From: Harmothoe impar
Lineage: Eukaryota > Annelida > Polychaeta > Phyllodocida > Polynoidae
DNA length: 64,000 nt
Assembly: GCA_947462335.1 (NCBI GenBank)
Contig: OX381706.1
Location: 20,374,784-20,438,783 of the forward strand
Reading direction: 5' to 3'
Of the stretch, positions 44,320-54,219 are shown one piece after another; within the stretch, counting starts at the first letter, position 1; the number at the start of each line of letters is the position of its first letter. The position numbers and the translations under genes were made by a program. The notes under the pieces were generated by a model. That model worked only from the letters and a program-made list of their open reading frames with translations, was not told the DNA's origin and made no database searches.

Positions 44320-44810
44320 AATACTCAGTAAGAAGTGCACATAGGGCAAACTCATTTCTTGCGCATATTCTACTAAATGAAGAGTAATTTTAGTAATACA
44401 CAAATCGTCAAATTCCAAAGACGCGGGGAGAGAATAATTGGGAAAGGAGCCAATTCCAGCACACACCCATTCCATTCAGAAGTGCGCATATTGCAAAAGA
44501 TTTGCTGGCGCATATTCTACTAAATGGGCAGTAATCTAAGTAATACATCAACCCTGAAACCACGAAAAGTTAGTAATACACCAATCATCAAATTCCAAAG
44601 ACCTGGAGAGAGAATAATTGGGAAAGGGGCCAATTGCGGCAAACACACATTCCATTAAGAAATGTGCATATTGCTTGCAAACGCATTTCTGGCGCATATG
44701 TTACTAAAGCAACAGTAATTTAAGTAATACACAAATTCTAAAACCATGAAATTCCAAAGACCTGGAGCAAGAATAATTGGGAGAGTGGCCCATTCCAGCA
44801 CACACCCAAA
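44320..44810 (+). repeat. Three tandem repeats, period about 160-180 bp
   Basis: Conserved blocks AAATTCCAAAGACC, GAGAATAATTGGGAAAGG, CACACCCATTCCATT and GCGCATATTCTACTAAA recur with starts near 44410, 44590 and 44750. Satellite-like array. Confidence 0.85.
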
Positions 44811-44930
44811 ATGCACCGTATGCCTCACGATTTCAGAGGCTATGTCAATATTGTTGGGATGTCACTGCGTCGTACCGTGTAAATCCTACTGCGAAGATAT
44901 TTTGATACGGAATAGATACATGTATACGTA

Positions 44931-45147
44931 AAACAAACACAGTCAAATGGTCCAGGTTGCCTCCAGAATGACTCCCCTCTTTAGGGGAGCCTTGACTGTT
45001 AAAGGGGGCCGAAGTCAGTAAGCGACTCCTTGGCTTACCTAAGGGGGTCACATAGGGGAGTCACATAAGGACCAGAGCTCCCTTAGAGAGCAGAGTCATT
45101 CTGGAGGCAACCCGGACCCCCTTTTTACTCTGTTTCTTTTCTCTGTG
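44931..45147. mobile_element. MITE family G, copy 1
   Basis: Inner inverted ends GGTCCAGGTTGCCTCCAGAA and TCTGGAGGCAACCCGGACC. The right outer end is CTGTTTCTTTTCTCTGTGT. The interior includes CTTTAGGGGAGCC. Copy 2 is at 49093. Confidence 0.82.
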
Positions 45148-45170
45148 TATGAACACACACGAATATATAA

Positions 45171-45626
45171 GTATACGGAAAAAGCAATACAACCATCCCT
45201 TGTGCTTTCCATCTGCTCTACACCCCTAGTTACCCCCACCCTCCCACTCCTGGCAGCTCTGGCGGCGGCGTCCGTGCGTTTCCCGCCTCCACTGATGGTA
45301 GCAGTTGGCAGTATAACGCGACGCCGGAGCTTGCCGCCAGGTGTCCTCGTCTCACCTCCCGGCATGCCAAGCGTGACGCGCCAGCGACGATCCCGCACCG
45401 CGCAGAATTCGAGGCAGCGGCAGCGTCTGCGTCGTCGTGTGCACTGGGGTGTAGCGACCATAACAAATACAAAGTCGGGACGCATGGCGCCCAGGCCTCC
45501 AGAGTTAGATCTTCCATCCAGGGGGCACCCAGACACGCAGCTACAGTCACAGATGCCTCCAGCACCTATAGGGAAAGAGATACACCTGTACAGAAAGGGC
45601 ACAAGCAGCTGTCTCCTCCAAATTAG
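45171..45626 (+). promoter_or_regulatory. CpG-dense GC-rich block upstream of receptor gene 2
   Basis: From about 45230 to 45570 the sequence is strikingly GC-rich and CpG-dense compared with the AT-rich surroundings (GGCGGCGGCGTCCG, GTGACGCGCCAGCGACG and similar). Long frames are open on both strands, as expected of GC-rich DNA: one + frame is open from 45171 to 45626 with no ATG. It ends about 220 bp before the signal-peptide start codon at 45850, so a promoter or 5' UTR CpG island is the simplest reading. A coding exon in the ATG-less frame cannot be excluded. Confidence 0.45.
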
Positions 45627-45849
45627 TACTTTAGTTATTGCAACTTGTACAGAGTCAGAGGAGGAAGGAGGAGTTACCTTTCATAGAAGCACATTTATTT
45701 TATTTTATTTCACATGTGCCCTACACCAGTCTTGTGCTGAGTATCATATATATTCACCACAAAGGACTATCCTCTTTGAGGACACTAAGGAACAAGACTC
45801 CAAAGGCGGATTACTCTTCCCCTAGTTATCTGCCTAATCTACCCCCAAC

Positions 45850-45946
45850 ATGTTGGGGCTGCATATTGGAGACCCACACCACCTAGGGAGATGGGCAGCA
45901 TGTTTAGCTCTCTTGGTGTCCTTAAGTAATGTGGCAGCGGATACAG
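45850..45946 (+). CDS. LRP-like receptor gene 2: signal-peptide exon
   Basis: The ATG at 45850 opens 32 codons: a short N-region (MLGLHIGDPHHLGR), a hydrophobic core (WAACLALLVSLSNVAA) and a likely signal-peptidase site before DT. The exon ends ACAG at a consensus donor GTAAGT in phase 1. This is the phase needed by the mini-exons and by the propeller exon at 59845 (phase 1 entry), and no upstream acceptor is needed. It follows a CpG-dense block. The link to the exons at 59.8-61.4 kb is inferred from phase, strand and order; no transcript proves it. Confidence 0.6.
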
Positions 45947-45976
45947 GTAAGTTAGCTCTACTTCCCACCTCAACGT

Positions 45977-46212
45977 TTAACCCTTTAAGGGACGCATAGT
46001 GCTTTAATGCATCTTGCCTTTGGTCATCAAAATGCATGAATGCAGCCCTGACGATTCTACAAATGCATCATACTGACCCATGGGAGAGTATCAATCCCGT
46101 GGGGTCGGTAGCTAGCATTTCTGAATGCAACTCTAAGTGAGTAGACTCACCAGGGCTGCATTGAAGTATCATGATGACAAAGGATACCAAAGCACTATGC
46201 GGCCCTTAAGAT
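45977..46212. repeat. TTAA-target MITE (family A)
   Basis: From TTAACCCTTTAAGGGACGCA to GCACTATGCGGCCCTTAAG. It lies 30 bp inside the first intron of receptor gene 2. Confidence 0.78.
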
Positions 46213-46548
46213 ATCTCACACAGTTTTGTTTGCACTACCTAAATACCTCTGTACCACACTGACAGATATTACTTTATATTGTTTGCACTGTTTATTTGAG
46301 GAAGGTCATGTTTAGTAATCAGGTCATTATTGCAGTAAAAGATAAACAGAATTCATTTTGGGATGCCATATTGCATCTCACATGCAAAAGATGAATGTGA
46401 TTCTCTTTTAGTAATCTTAATTACCAGCTTCATGAGATTAAAAAGTATTAACATTTTTTTATTTGAAATAAATGACTAGAATTCACTTGTATATATGATC
46501 ACACATAGTTATATTTCACACCGATGGATCCAATGCTATCATAACGTG

Positions 46549-46737
46549 GGCCCATTTTCCATAAGCCGATATGGAGGTGCTGTCGGATGCTAGATCGTCC
46601 AATCTGCAGGTAGAGCCACAACAACTACACAAAGTGTACTTACAAATGGTTTGTTGTGGCTCTACCTGTCGATTACCTGCCGATGGGACGATCTAGCGGC
46701 CAACAACCCCTCCAAATCGGCTACTGGAAAAGGGGCC
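46549..46737. mobile_element. Fold-back MITE (family H)
   Basis: Imperfect inverted arms of about 80 bp: GGCCCATTTTCCATAAGCCG on the left and CGGCTACTGGAAAAGGGGCC on the right. A strong inner hairpin is formed by AGGTAGAGCCACAACAA and TTGTTGTGGCTCTACCT. Confidence 0.85.
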
Positions 46738-46841
46738 TTAATGATAGTATAAAATTATAATGTATCAGAGAATGCATTAAAATGTTGGTAAACCTGTGAT
46801 AAAAATGGTATATAACTCACCTGATATTGTACCTGTGGTAG

Positions 46842-46874
46842 ACGAGCTGCCGGAGCCAGACCCTCCACCTACAG
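46842..46874 (+). CDS. Receptor gene 2: candidate mini-exon
   Basis: Between CCTGTGGTAG and a consensus donor GTGAGC lie 33 nt, phase 1 at both ends, reading (D)ELPEPDPPPT. It would insert an acidic, proline-rich linker after the signal peptide without changing frame. The acceptor is weak (short pyrimidine tract). Prediction only. Confidence 0.35.
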
Positions 46875-47627
46875 GTGAGCTGTGTCTTACACCTTTAAGC
46901 AGGTAACTGCTTAATACCCATATCTCACACCTGTGCTATACCTCCAGCAGGGAGGCCTCTGCTTGGCTTTCTCCTTACCTCTAGATATAGGTGTTTTTGG
47001 CTTTGCCTTTTGGCTCTAGGTCTGTTATTAAATGAGGTGAATGTCCCCTCACATTCCAGTATACTTCATAATTATACTGGACTCAACCCCACTATGAAAT
47101 CTCTCCATTGGTACTGAGGCTTGAGCACATGTGCAATCTCTTCAATGCAATCCAGATTTCATCCCAAGACACTGCTCTTGCCTATTAAATTGCTGACTCA
47201 TGCTCACAGTATGATTGCATATGTATCTCTTTTGATATACTGTATCATGTATCTACTGCTGTATCATGTTATCAATATATCTAGTGCATTTTGCATGTGA
47301 GGTTAGGCCTATATACTTGCCCACTCTGTATAAAATGCCTGCATGGGTATACATTATTTTGTACCTTGTTTTATGGCAATTGCTGCCCAAAACTACAGTC
47401 TATTTTATTTAATGTTAATGCATGGCTGAAGGTGGTATGTTGCTTAGGAAGCTGCTATAATTATGTATGTCGCCTTTTTGTTAAGTAGTCTGTTCCCCAG
47501 AGGATGTAGTAAATACATTGAGGCATTTAGTGCCATAGTATGTACATTAGAGGTATATGTATAACACTTGTGATAACCGCATCCTAGAAAACTAGGTCAA
47601 CCCACACTTGAAAGCAAATTTCCTGTC

Positions 47628-48032
47628 TTGCCAGGAACAGAACAGTTGTGTATGTTTTATGGTTCCCATATAAATGGGATTTTAATATGCCAGTATGTCC
47701 CATTTTGGAATGCTTTAGAAGGAGATTTAATCGGGCGTGCTCAACTTATCCGAATAGAAAGCTCATTCAATCACACCAGCCATAGAGAAAACCGACTAAA
47801 GGCATTTATGCTGACAATGCCATACCCCATGCATAGCTTTGGTCACGATTATGGCCTTATGTTAGAACTTTCTTCACGTTTGTTATGCTTTATATTTGGT
47901 TTACCTAGTTGCCAAACCGCAGAATGCCATCATTTCATCTCTCCACAATTCGCATTACATACACATCTATACAAAACATGGCATTTAACTCTGCTATTGG
48001 GGGACACCCACCGCAATGGTCCAGGCACATAG
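47628..48032 (+). CDS. Unrecognised open frame after a strong acceptor
   Basis: The sequence CCTGTCTTGCCAG at 47623-47635 is a very good splice acceptor, and the frame behind it stays open for over 130 codons (starting GTEQLCMFYGSHINGIL). No domain is recognised. A 15-nt micro-exon ending at a GTATGT donor at about 47651 would keep phase 1. Chance is a real possibility. Confidence 0.2.
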   Translation: MPGTEQLCMFYGSHINGILICQYVPFWNALEGDLIGRAQLIRIESSFNHTSHRENRLKAFMLTMPYPMHSFGHDYGLMLELSSRLLCFIFGLPSCQTAECHHFISPQFALHTHLYKTWHLTLLLGDTHRNGPGT

Positions 48033-48397
48033 GGCGTTACCACACATGAGACAGCATGGTATACCATAGGTACTAGGCCTTTGTATAAACCCTGGGACAA
48101 GCTACCCCAGGGTATTGACATGCAATATGATTACCTCATATTGCCCTCCCTGGGTTAACCTGGCAGGTGAGGGTAACTCTCCCTGCAGGCTATATATACA
48201 CCAAATATTCCTATACAAAGTCAGTAACAGCCTTTGACAGTTTCAGGGAGGGGGGTTTACCCCTTCCTCCTCAGAAGTTGGCAAAGGGGAGCTTGTCCAT
48301 GACCTGGGCAGAGTGATCTGAGGTCAGCCAGGTCACGTGACCATTAACAGCCCTGTCTGACAATACATCAAGCAGTTCCCACCAAATTACACTGACC

Positions 48398-48655
48398 TTA
48401 ACCCTCTAAGGGCCACATCGTGTTTTAAGGTGTTATGCCGTTTGTTGGAATGGGATATGAATGCAATATTTATGATTCAACTTGCCAGGGCTGCATTTAT
48501 GCATCATGCCGACACATTGGGAGTGTATCAGGTTCGTCAGTTCAACATCATGCTTGATTGCAGCATTGGGGAGTGACTCGCCAGGACTGCATGCATGTAT
48601 CATGACGACGAAGGGCATATTGCATCAAAGCATCTAGCGGCCCTTAAAGGGTTAA
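48398..48655. mobile_element. TTAA-target MITE (family A), reference copy
   Basis: A complete copy of the most abundant repeat in the window: TTAA, then CCCTCTAAGGGCCACATCG, two palindromic modules and CGGCCCTTAAAGGG, TTAA. Each module pairs TGCATGAATGCAGCCCTGG-type arms around an ACTCGCC core; between them is a GACCC...GGGTC palindrome. TTAA targets and CCCTTT-type ends match the piggyBac superfamily. No ORF, so non-autonomous. About twenty copies and fragments are seen in the window, concentrated in 35-54 kb. Confidence 0.82.
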
Positions 48656-49092
48656 GGCTCAGTTTACATATTGGGCTTTATGGGCCACTGCAATGTGTAC
48701 TATCAGTTTATATCTCATAGATTCATGACATCCTATATTGACATTGATTTAACATTATATGACAGTATGTATATATGGTGTATTATGGACTCCGCATCCA
48801 CAATGGGTTGGGGTTGATCTAAGCCTGTATACGTATTTGCAAGTCAGGCAACAAGAAGCAATAAGAATGGCTTTATGATTGCTGTTGTATATTTCGACAT
48901 GACGCACTATGGATAGTTATTAAAAATAATATGTTAGTGGGTTGCAAACCTTTTAGCAGATTTTAATATCTGATGACTATGTTTAGTGTGCAATTGGTTT
49001 TATTCCAGCCTTTATAGTGTATTTATACGTGTATGTGGAGAACGTGGGTTTCCATATCTAAACATATAGCTGGACATCATTCATATAAGCTT

Positions 49093-49321
49093 CACAGATA
49101 AAAGAAACAGAGTCAAAAGGGAGTCCAGGTTGCCTCCAGAATGACTCTCCTCTTTAGGGGAGCCCAGGCTGCCTAAGGACGCCTAGGTGAGTCCCTGGCC
49201 TACCTAAGGAAGTCGCCTGGCGGAGTCACATAGCTCCAAATAAGGACCAAGGCTCCCCTAGAGAAGGGGGTCATTCTAGAAGCAACCTGGACTCCCTTTG
49301 ATGCTGTTTCTTTTCTCTGTG
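49093..49321. mobile_element. MITE family G, copy 2
   Basis: Ends are CACAGATAAAAGAAACAG and CTGTTTCTTTTCTCTGTG, with inner arms GAGTCCAGGTTGCCTCCAGA and the complement AAGCAACCTGGACTC. Related to the copy at 44931 across most of its length. Confidence 0.85.
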
Positions 49322-50082
49322 AGGGTGTGGAGAAAATGGACCTTGTTCTCCACGGTCACGTTCCCCACTGTGACGTAATCAGAATAGTCAATCTTAGGTT
49401 ATAGGTTTACAGAACAGTTATCTAGAAAAGGTTAGATAGAACTAGAAAATTAAGATCTATGTTTTAATTAGATATAGAGATTTCCTCAATGTATTCAAAC
49501 ATGAACGTCCATATATTATTTAGATCCATGATCCAACTGACCAAATTAATATTTGGTTAACTTGGAGAGCCCTGTGCCATATTTCTCTCGGCTCCACCGT
49601 GGGGAATATGGCACAGGCTCAACTCGTGAAGAATTAACACTCAGCTCAGATACATTCTCGTGAACCTCTGTCCATATCTCCCTGATTAACAAAGCATAAT
49701 TTGACTTTCAGTAATGGGTGATATACACGTTACTGTATTCCTTAAAAACCAGATGACAAGGGCCATTTACACCATCGTCCTACTCTGATTGACATAAAAT
49801 ATGTCATATAACCATATGGCAACTAATAAATAACATGTTCCCCCATGTAAAATACCTATTCCCGTTGATTATAGTGGTCTAATATCTAGGTCAGACCAAT
49901 TAACCAGAATACACATACTTATGTTGTTATGAAGCATATTTACATTTTAATTAAGGGGTTTAGGCAGTCAGTGGTGGCTCAACTAGAGGTAAACAACATC
50001 CCAGTGCGGTTTTTGAGCAGGACTTGGGTTGGGGACGTTTTATCTGTTTATTCACTTACTCTCCCTAGCTACCACCCTGCAG

Positions 50083-50154
50083 GGCTCCTCAAACTGACAG
50101 AACAATTACACCTCACCCTCCCCAGGCTGTGGACGAGACACAAGCCACCAACAG
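50083..50154 (+). CDS. Receptor gene 2: candidate 72-nt exon
   Basis: A strong pyrimidine-rich acceptor (ACTCTCCCTAGCTACCACCC then TGCAG) precedes 72 nt, phase 1 at both ends, reading LLKLTEQLHLTLPRLWTRHK then PPT. The donor GTCATG is weak. It ends like the mini-exon at 46842 (PPT followed by G). Prediction only. Confidence 0.3.
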
Positions 50155-50614
50155 GTCATGCTGAAAAATAGACAAGCTTAAGGAGAGACTTTCTCCTCTT
50201 TTTTGTTAGAACAAAGAGGGTTGATGCATCACAACATAAATCTCAAATCTTCGAAATCTTGAAATTTACGGCCAGCCCCTATTAAGTATAGCAATGCACT
50301 GGCCAATTATTTCCCCCAAAAACTATTGTGAAAGAATTGCCACTACCTTATGCCAAGGGGGTGCATGTAAACATAATTGTACATAATTAGTCGTACTTTT
50401 CGCCTTTTTATCTGGGGGTCTTTTTATCCTCAGGAATGTTTCTTCAAAATTGTCTAATATTTTTAATGTAAAGAAGCAGAGTCCTCAAGTTTTCTATATT
50501 TTCAATTTTCGGATACTGGGTTACTGCTTTAAGGAATTTAAATGATCCAGACATCTAGGAAAGAATGAAAGTGTTGATTTCCAACCCATCCCATTATCAG
50601 TCTAGACTGTTTAC

Positions 50615-51000
50615 AGATGGGGATTGGGTCCCTCTCATTGTATTCAAACCTTTAAGAAGGACACACCTTTTGACCTGTTCTCTAAGGGTATTCTGGGGCC
50701 CAAAGAGACCACGCGGAGTAATACAAATGTGTCCTTAGCGCAAGGTCAAACACAGCTAATCCGTGTCTATGGGTGCAGGCAGAGGATAGTAGTTAATATA
50801 GTTTATTGACAAGACCTCTCTTAACATTGGCTCTCTCGGTACACAGAATTTCATTCGGATGGGACATGCCATTCCGGGTCATCCTGTACATGGTTTTTAC
50901 GAATGCTGGCTGCGTAGATTAAATAAATTGAACATCCCCGAATACTACGACGTTGTAAGCTGCACCAATGAATGTATTACATTGTAGATGTAAATCTCAT
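50615..51000 (+). other. Coding-like relic, unrecognised
   Basis: A good acceptor (AGACTGTTTACAG) precedes DGDWVPLIVFKPLRRTHLL in phase 1. Further on, another frame reads FIRMGHAIPGHPVHGFYECW and LRRLNKLNIPEYYDVVSC before a TAG. Frames are broken between them. Likely a decayed exon or transposon protein; no family was recognised. Confidence 0.3.
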
Positions 51001-51459
51001 TATGTACGTATAACTATTGTTTAAGCTGCTCGTATCCACCTCAAATATTAAAAAAAAAAAGAACTGACCCTTTTGATACATTATCTAGTTTGATTGTTAA
51101 TTAAAATAATGTTAGCATGTGATGTTGAACTTCATTCTCCAATTTTGTACCTGAACTGTGATTTATAAATGTGTTCGCAACAAATCAAGCACAACCAAGG
51201 CTTTACAATAAGATATCTGCACCCAACGGCCTCAGCGTAGTTACTCACCTTTTCCAATTCCTTTGTTATACTGAGGAGTTTTATAGAAGAGGTATATCTA
51301 TGAAAGATAACCCTTAGACCTCAGAAGATATCTAGAAGACATGAGAATAGGGGTACCGGTGGAGCTATAGGATAAGGGTTTATCATACAATAAAATGTAG
51401 ACAGTAAGGCCATAGGACTTTCATCAACCTGACCCTTATGGGGAGGAATTTGTGTGTTA

Positions 51460-51600
51460 ACCCAAAATAATCGTTGATGATGCACCAATCCCAATGCAGT
51501 GCTGGCGAGTTACTTGCCAGTAATGAAATTTTCCATCACGACGACAAATGAAAGCGAAACATTGAAGCATCACGCCATGATGTTAAAGAGGGCATACTTT
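51460..51600. repeat. TTAA-target MITE (family A), decayed
   Basis: A TTAACCC start and palindromic arms around GGCGAGTTACTTGCC remain; the termini are degenerate. Confidence 0.5.
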
Positions 51601-51769
51601 TATGTTGTAATTAACCGTATATATACATGTCTTGACAGTGGTCCTAAGGCCCCCAGAAAACAATGTGCTTTCACCCACCCATAAGCCATTTAACCCCCAA
51701 AGATTCTGGCTATTTTGAGACAATGTTGCCAGGTTCTATATACAGGCGACCTAATACTTAAATGTGACA

Positions 51770-51865
51770 TGCCCTTAAAATCATGATGATGCAGGAATGC
51801 AGTCTTGGCGATAATTAACTTACCAGGGTTACATGGCACTATGCGGCCCATAACGGTCTAAAGGG
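51770..51865. repeat. TTAA-target MITE (family A), fragment
   Basis: An internally deleted remnant ending CACTATGCGGCCCATAACGG. Confidence 0.5.
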
Positions 51866-52050
51866 CAAATAGGGTGTCCTCCCTGTGTAAAACAGCTGAC
51901 TTCACAGGCCCTGAGACATACAGGTGAGAGCTCATTTCTCATGGTGCTGCAAAGTGGAGACAAAGGTAGTTAACAGGGCTTCCTCCAGGCACCCAGGCCG
52001 CTGCTTAATGCCCACCTGGAGGTACACGGTGTACACCTGGGTATTGTGAA

Positions 52051-52302
52051 TTAACCCTCTAAGGGCGGCATAGTGCTTTAATGTCTTATGTCCTGGTCCT
52101 ATATCCTGCAGCAGCACTGGTAAGTTTACTCGCATGGAGTGTATTTATGCATCATGCCGACCCTGTGGGAGTGTATCATCCCTGTAGAATCAGCATGATG
52201 CTTTTATGTTGCACTGGCGAGTTACTCACCAGGGCTGCATTCATGTATAATCAAGACAAAGGGGATAGCACTTTAAACCAGTAGGGACCCTTAATGGGTG
52301 AA
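52051..52302. repeat. TTAA-target MITE (family A)
   Basis: From TTAACCCTCTAAGGGCGGCA to GGACCCTTAATGGGTGAA. Both modules are present. Confidence 0.75.
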
Positions 52303-52309
52303 CTGTCTC

Positions 52310-53665
52310 AGGTGGGAACCTAAATCTTACATTTAGCACTGTTTAATCCCTGTTAGAGTGACATTTATGTACCTTAATCACCTTGGGGGATATGCATCAC
52401 AATGATGGACCCCACCCATTGTGCTTAGATGTACGTTTACGATCCCCATACAGGGGTCTACGGGTTACTATATCGGATTCCCTCTCATGTGGGGACTACA
52501 ATAAATACACGAGTAAGTCTTGTTAACATTGGGAGAGGGTAGAGGGAGGGGGTTAACCCCTAGAAAGGAGCTTAGACACTGTTTGACACGATGTCAAGCA
52601 CACGTTCTGAATACAAGATACACCCCAAACGTGCCTTTCCTGAAAAGATGAAACGTGGGGTATAATTATTTCTGGTGGATTTTGAATGGGAGGGGGTTCA
52701 AGAACCGCTTTTGAGGGAGGTACTAATACTAAAAAGATTTCACAACATTTTACTAAAAAGGTCTGGGCGTTACAATTTTATGTATGATATAACAGGGGTC
52801 AGCCAGAGACTGGGGGAGAGAAAGATTGTTGGCATGCAAGCGTGGTAACTTAACCCTCGTTTGTTCAAAAACGATAAGCCTCTTTGGAGACTACAGTTAA
52901 ACCAACCAGAAATTGGAAGTAAAAATAAAAACACACAGTATAGCTTGTGTAAGGAAATCCTTTGAATGTATAACATGTTGGGCTCTGAAATAGGAGGAAA
53001 TAACCTAGGCCCCTTTTCTCACAGTGGTTCACAGATATAATTTTAAGTTCTTAGCTGATTTCAGACTGATCACAGATAAGGCCACTCAAAAAAAGTGGAT
53101 ACTCTTCACCAAGGTCTGAAAAATATGACAAGGAAGGCTTTTTTTACGCGGGTTAAAACGTATAGGATTATATATGTTTTGGTGACCAAAATTCACATTT
53201 GATTAGTTAAGAATTAATTGATCTTTAAAAGTGGGGAATTGTGAGTTATTTCTATCCTACTACATTACTTTCAGTAAAAGCTTTAATTTGATACCAAATA
53301 TGCCAATATTTGTCCATTTTATCATGTTTTTCATAAAAGAAAATTAGCAAAAGAAATCAGCAGATTTCCTCAGAACCTGATTTCTATGATGCGGGCGGTG
53401 TTGAGAAACCTCTTTTTTTTCAAAGTGGCCTTAACTAGGTAGGCCCTACCTATACCTGACAAGCATCCAGGTTAAACCATACACACCTCATCCCTCCCTA
53501 CATCAGAGGTCCTGGAGGGATTTGGGACATACATGGCCTATTAGACAGATGACCAGCTTCACAGGAGACATCAGAGGACGTGGAGGATCACCCAGAACCA
53601 CATGTAAAGTGCCTGGGCCCTCTATAGAGCCTCCAGGGCAGGATTTCCACCAGACTTCATCCAGG
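52310..53665 (+). other. Intronic or intergenic stretch, no recognised feature
   Basis: AT-rich with scattered short frames. GGCCCCTTTTCTCACAG near 53010 resembles the ends of fold-back elements, but no partner arm was found. Confidence 0.35.
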
Positions 53666-54218
53666 TTTAACCCTTTAAGGATTGCATAATGCTTTAGGCT
53701 GTGTCTCACGACCTTGGGCCAATGTTTTCGTCTCTGCCCGGGTGCCAGCTCTGACCGGGTGTCAGCTCTGACCGGCCTGAATAAAAACGGGTTATTTAGG
53801 GCAGATGCTGATAGAATTTGGCTGAAAAGGTTAATGGATGTTATAACTCTTTAAACTAGTAATTAGTTGCCCATTTTTATCATCATCTGCCTTAAATAAC
53901 CCGTTTTTATTCAGGTCGCTCAGAGCTGGCACCCGGTCAGAGCTGGCACCCGGTCAGAGACAAAAACATTGGCTCAAGGTCGTGAGACACAGCCTTTAAT
54001 GTGCTTTCCCCTTGGTCGGCAGGATGTTTGAATGCAAGTGGGTCTATTCGCCAGGGCTGTATTCAACCATCAGGCAGACCCTACATACCCCCAAAGGATT
54101 GGCATGATGTGCGAATGCAACCTTGGCGAGTAGGCTCACCAGGGCAGCACTCGTGCATCATGACGACCAAGGACCTTAAGGCACATTAAAGCAGTATGTG
54201 GCCTTTAAAGGGTTAAAC
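53666..54218. repeat. TTAA-target MITE (family A), split by a nested element
   Basis: The left end TTTAACCCTTTAAGGATTGC runs to GCTTTA at 53696; the right part resumes at 53995 (TTTAATGTGC) and ends CCTTTAAAGGGTTAAA. The interruption is the element at 53697-53994. Confidence 0.85.
53697..53994. mobile_element. Fold-back MITE (family J) nested in family A, TTTA duplication
   Basis: Inverted arms of about 105 bp begin GGCTGTGTCTCACGACCTTG and end with the complement GGTCGTGAGACACAGCC. Each arm contains direct repeats of GGGTGCCAGCTCTGACC. TTTA flanks both sides (53693-53696 and 53995-53998). Deleting it with one TTTA restores the GCTTTAATGTG seen in other family A copies. Confidence 0.9.
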
Positions 54219-54219
54219 T

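Noticed and set aside
45096..45602. 168-residue - strand frame in the CpG-dense block
   Set aside because: Arg/Gly/Cys-rich composition and open frames on both strands are what GC-rich DNA gives by chance; no domain or splice evidence.
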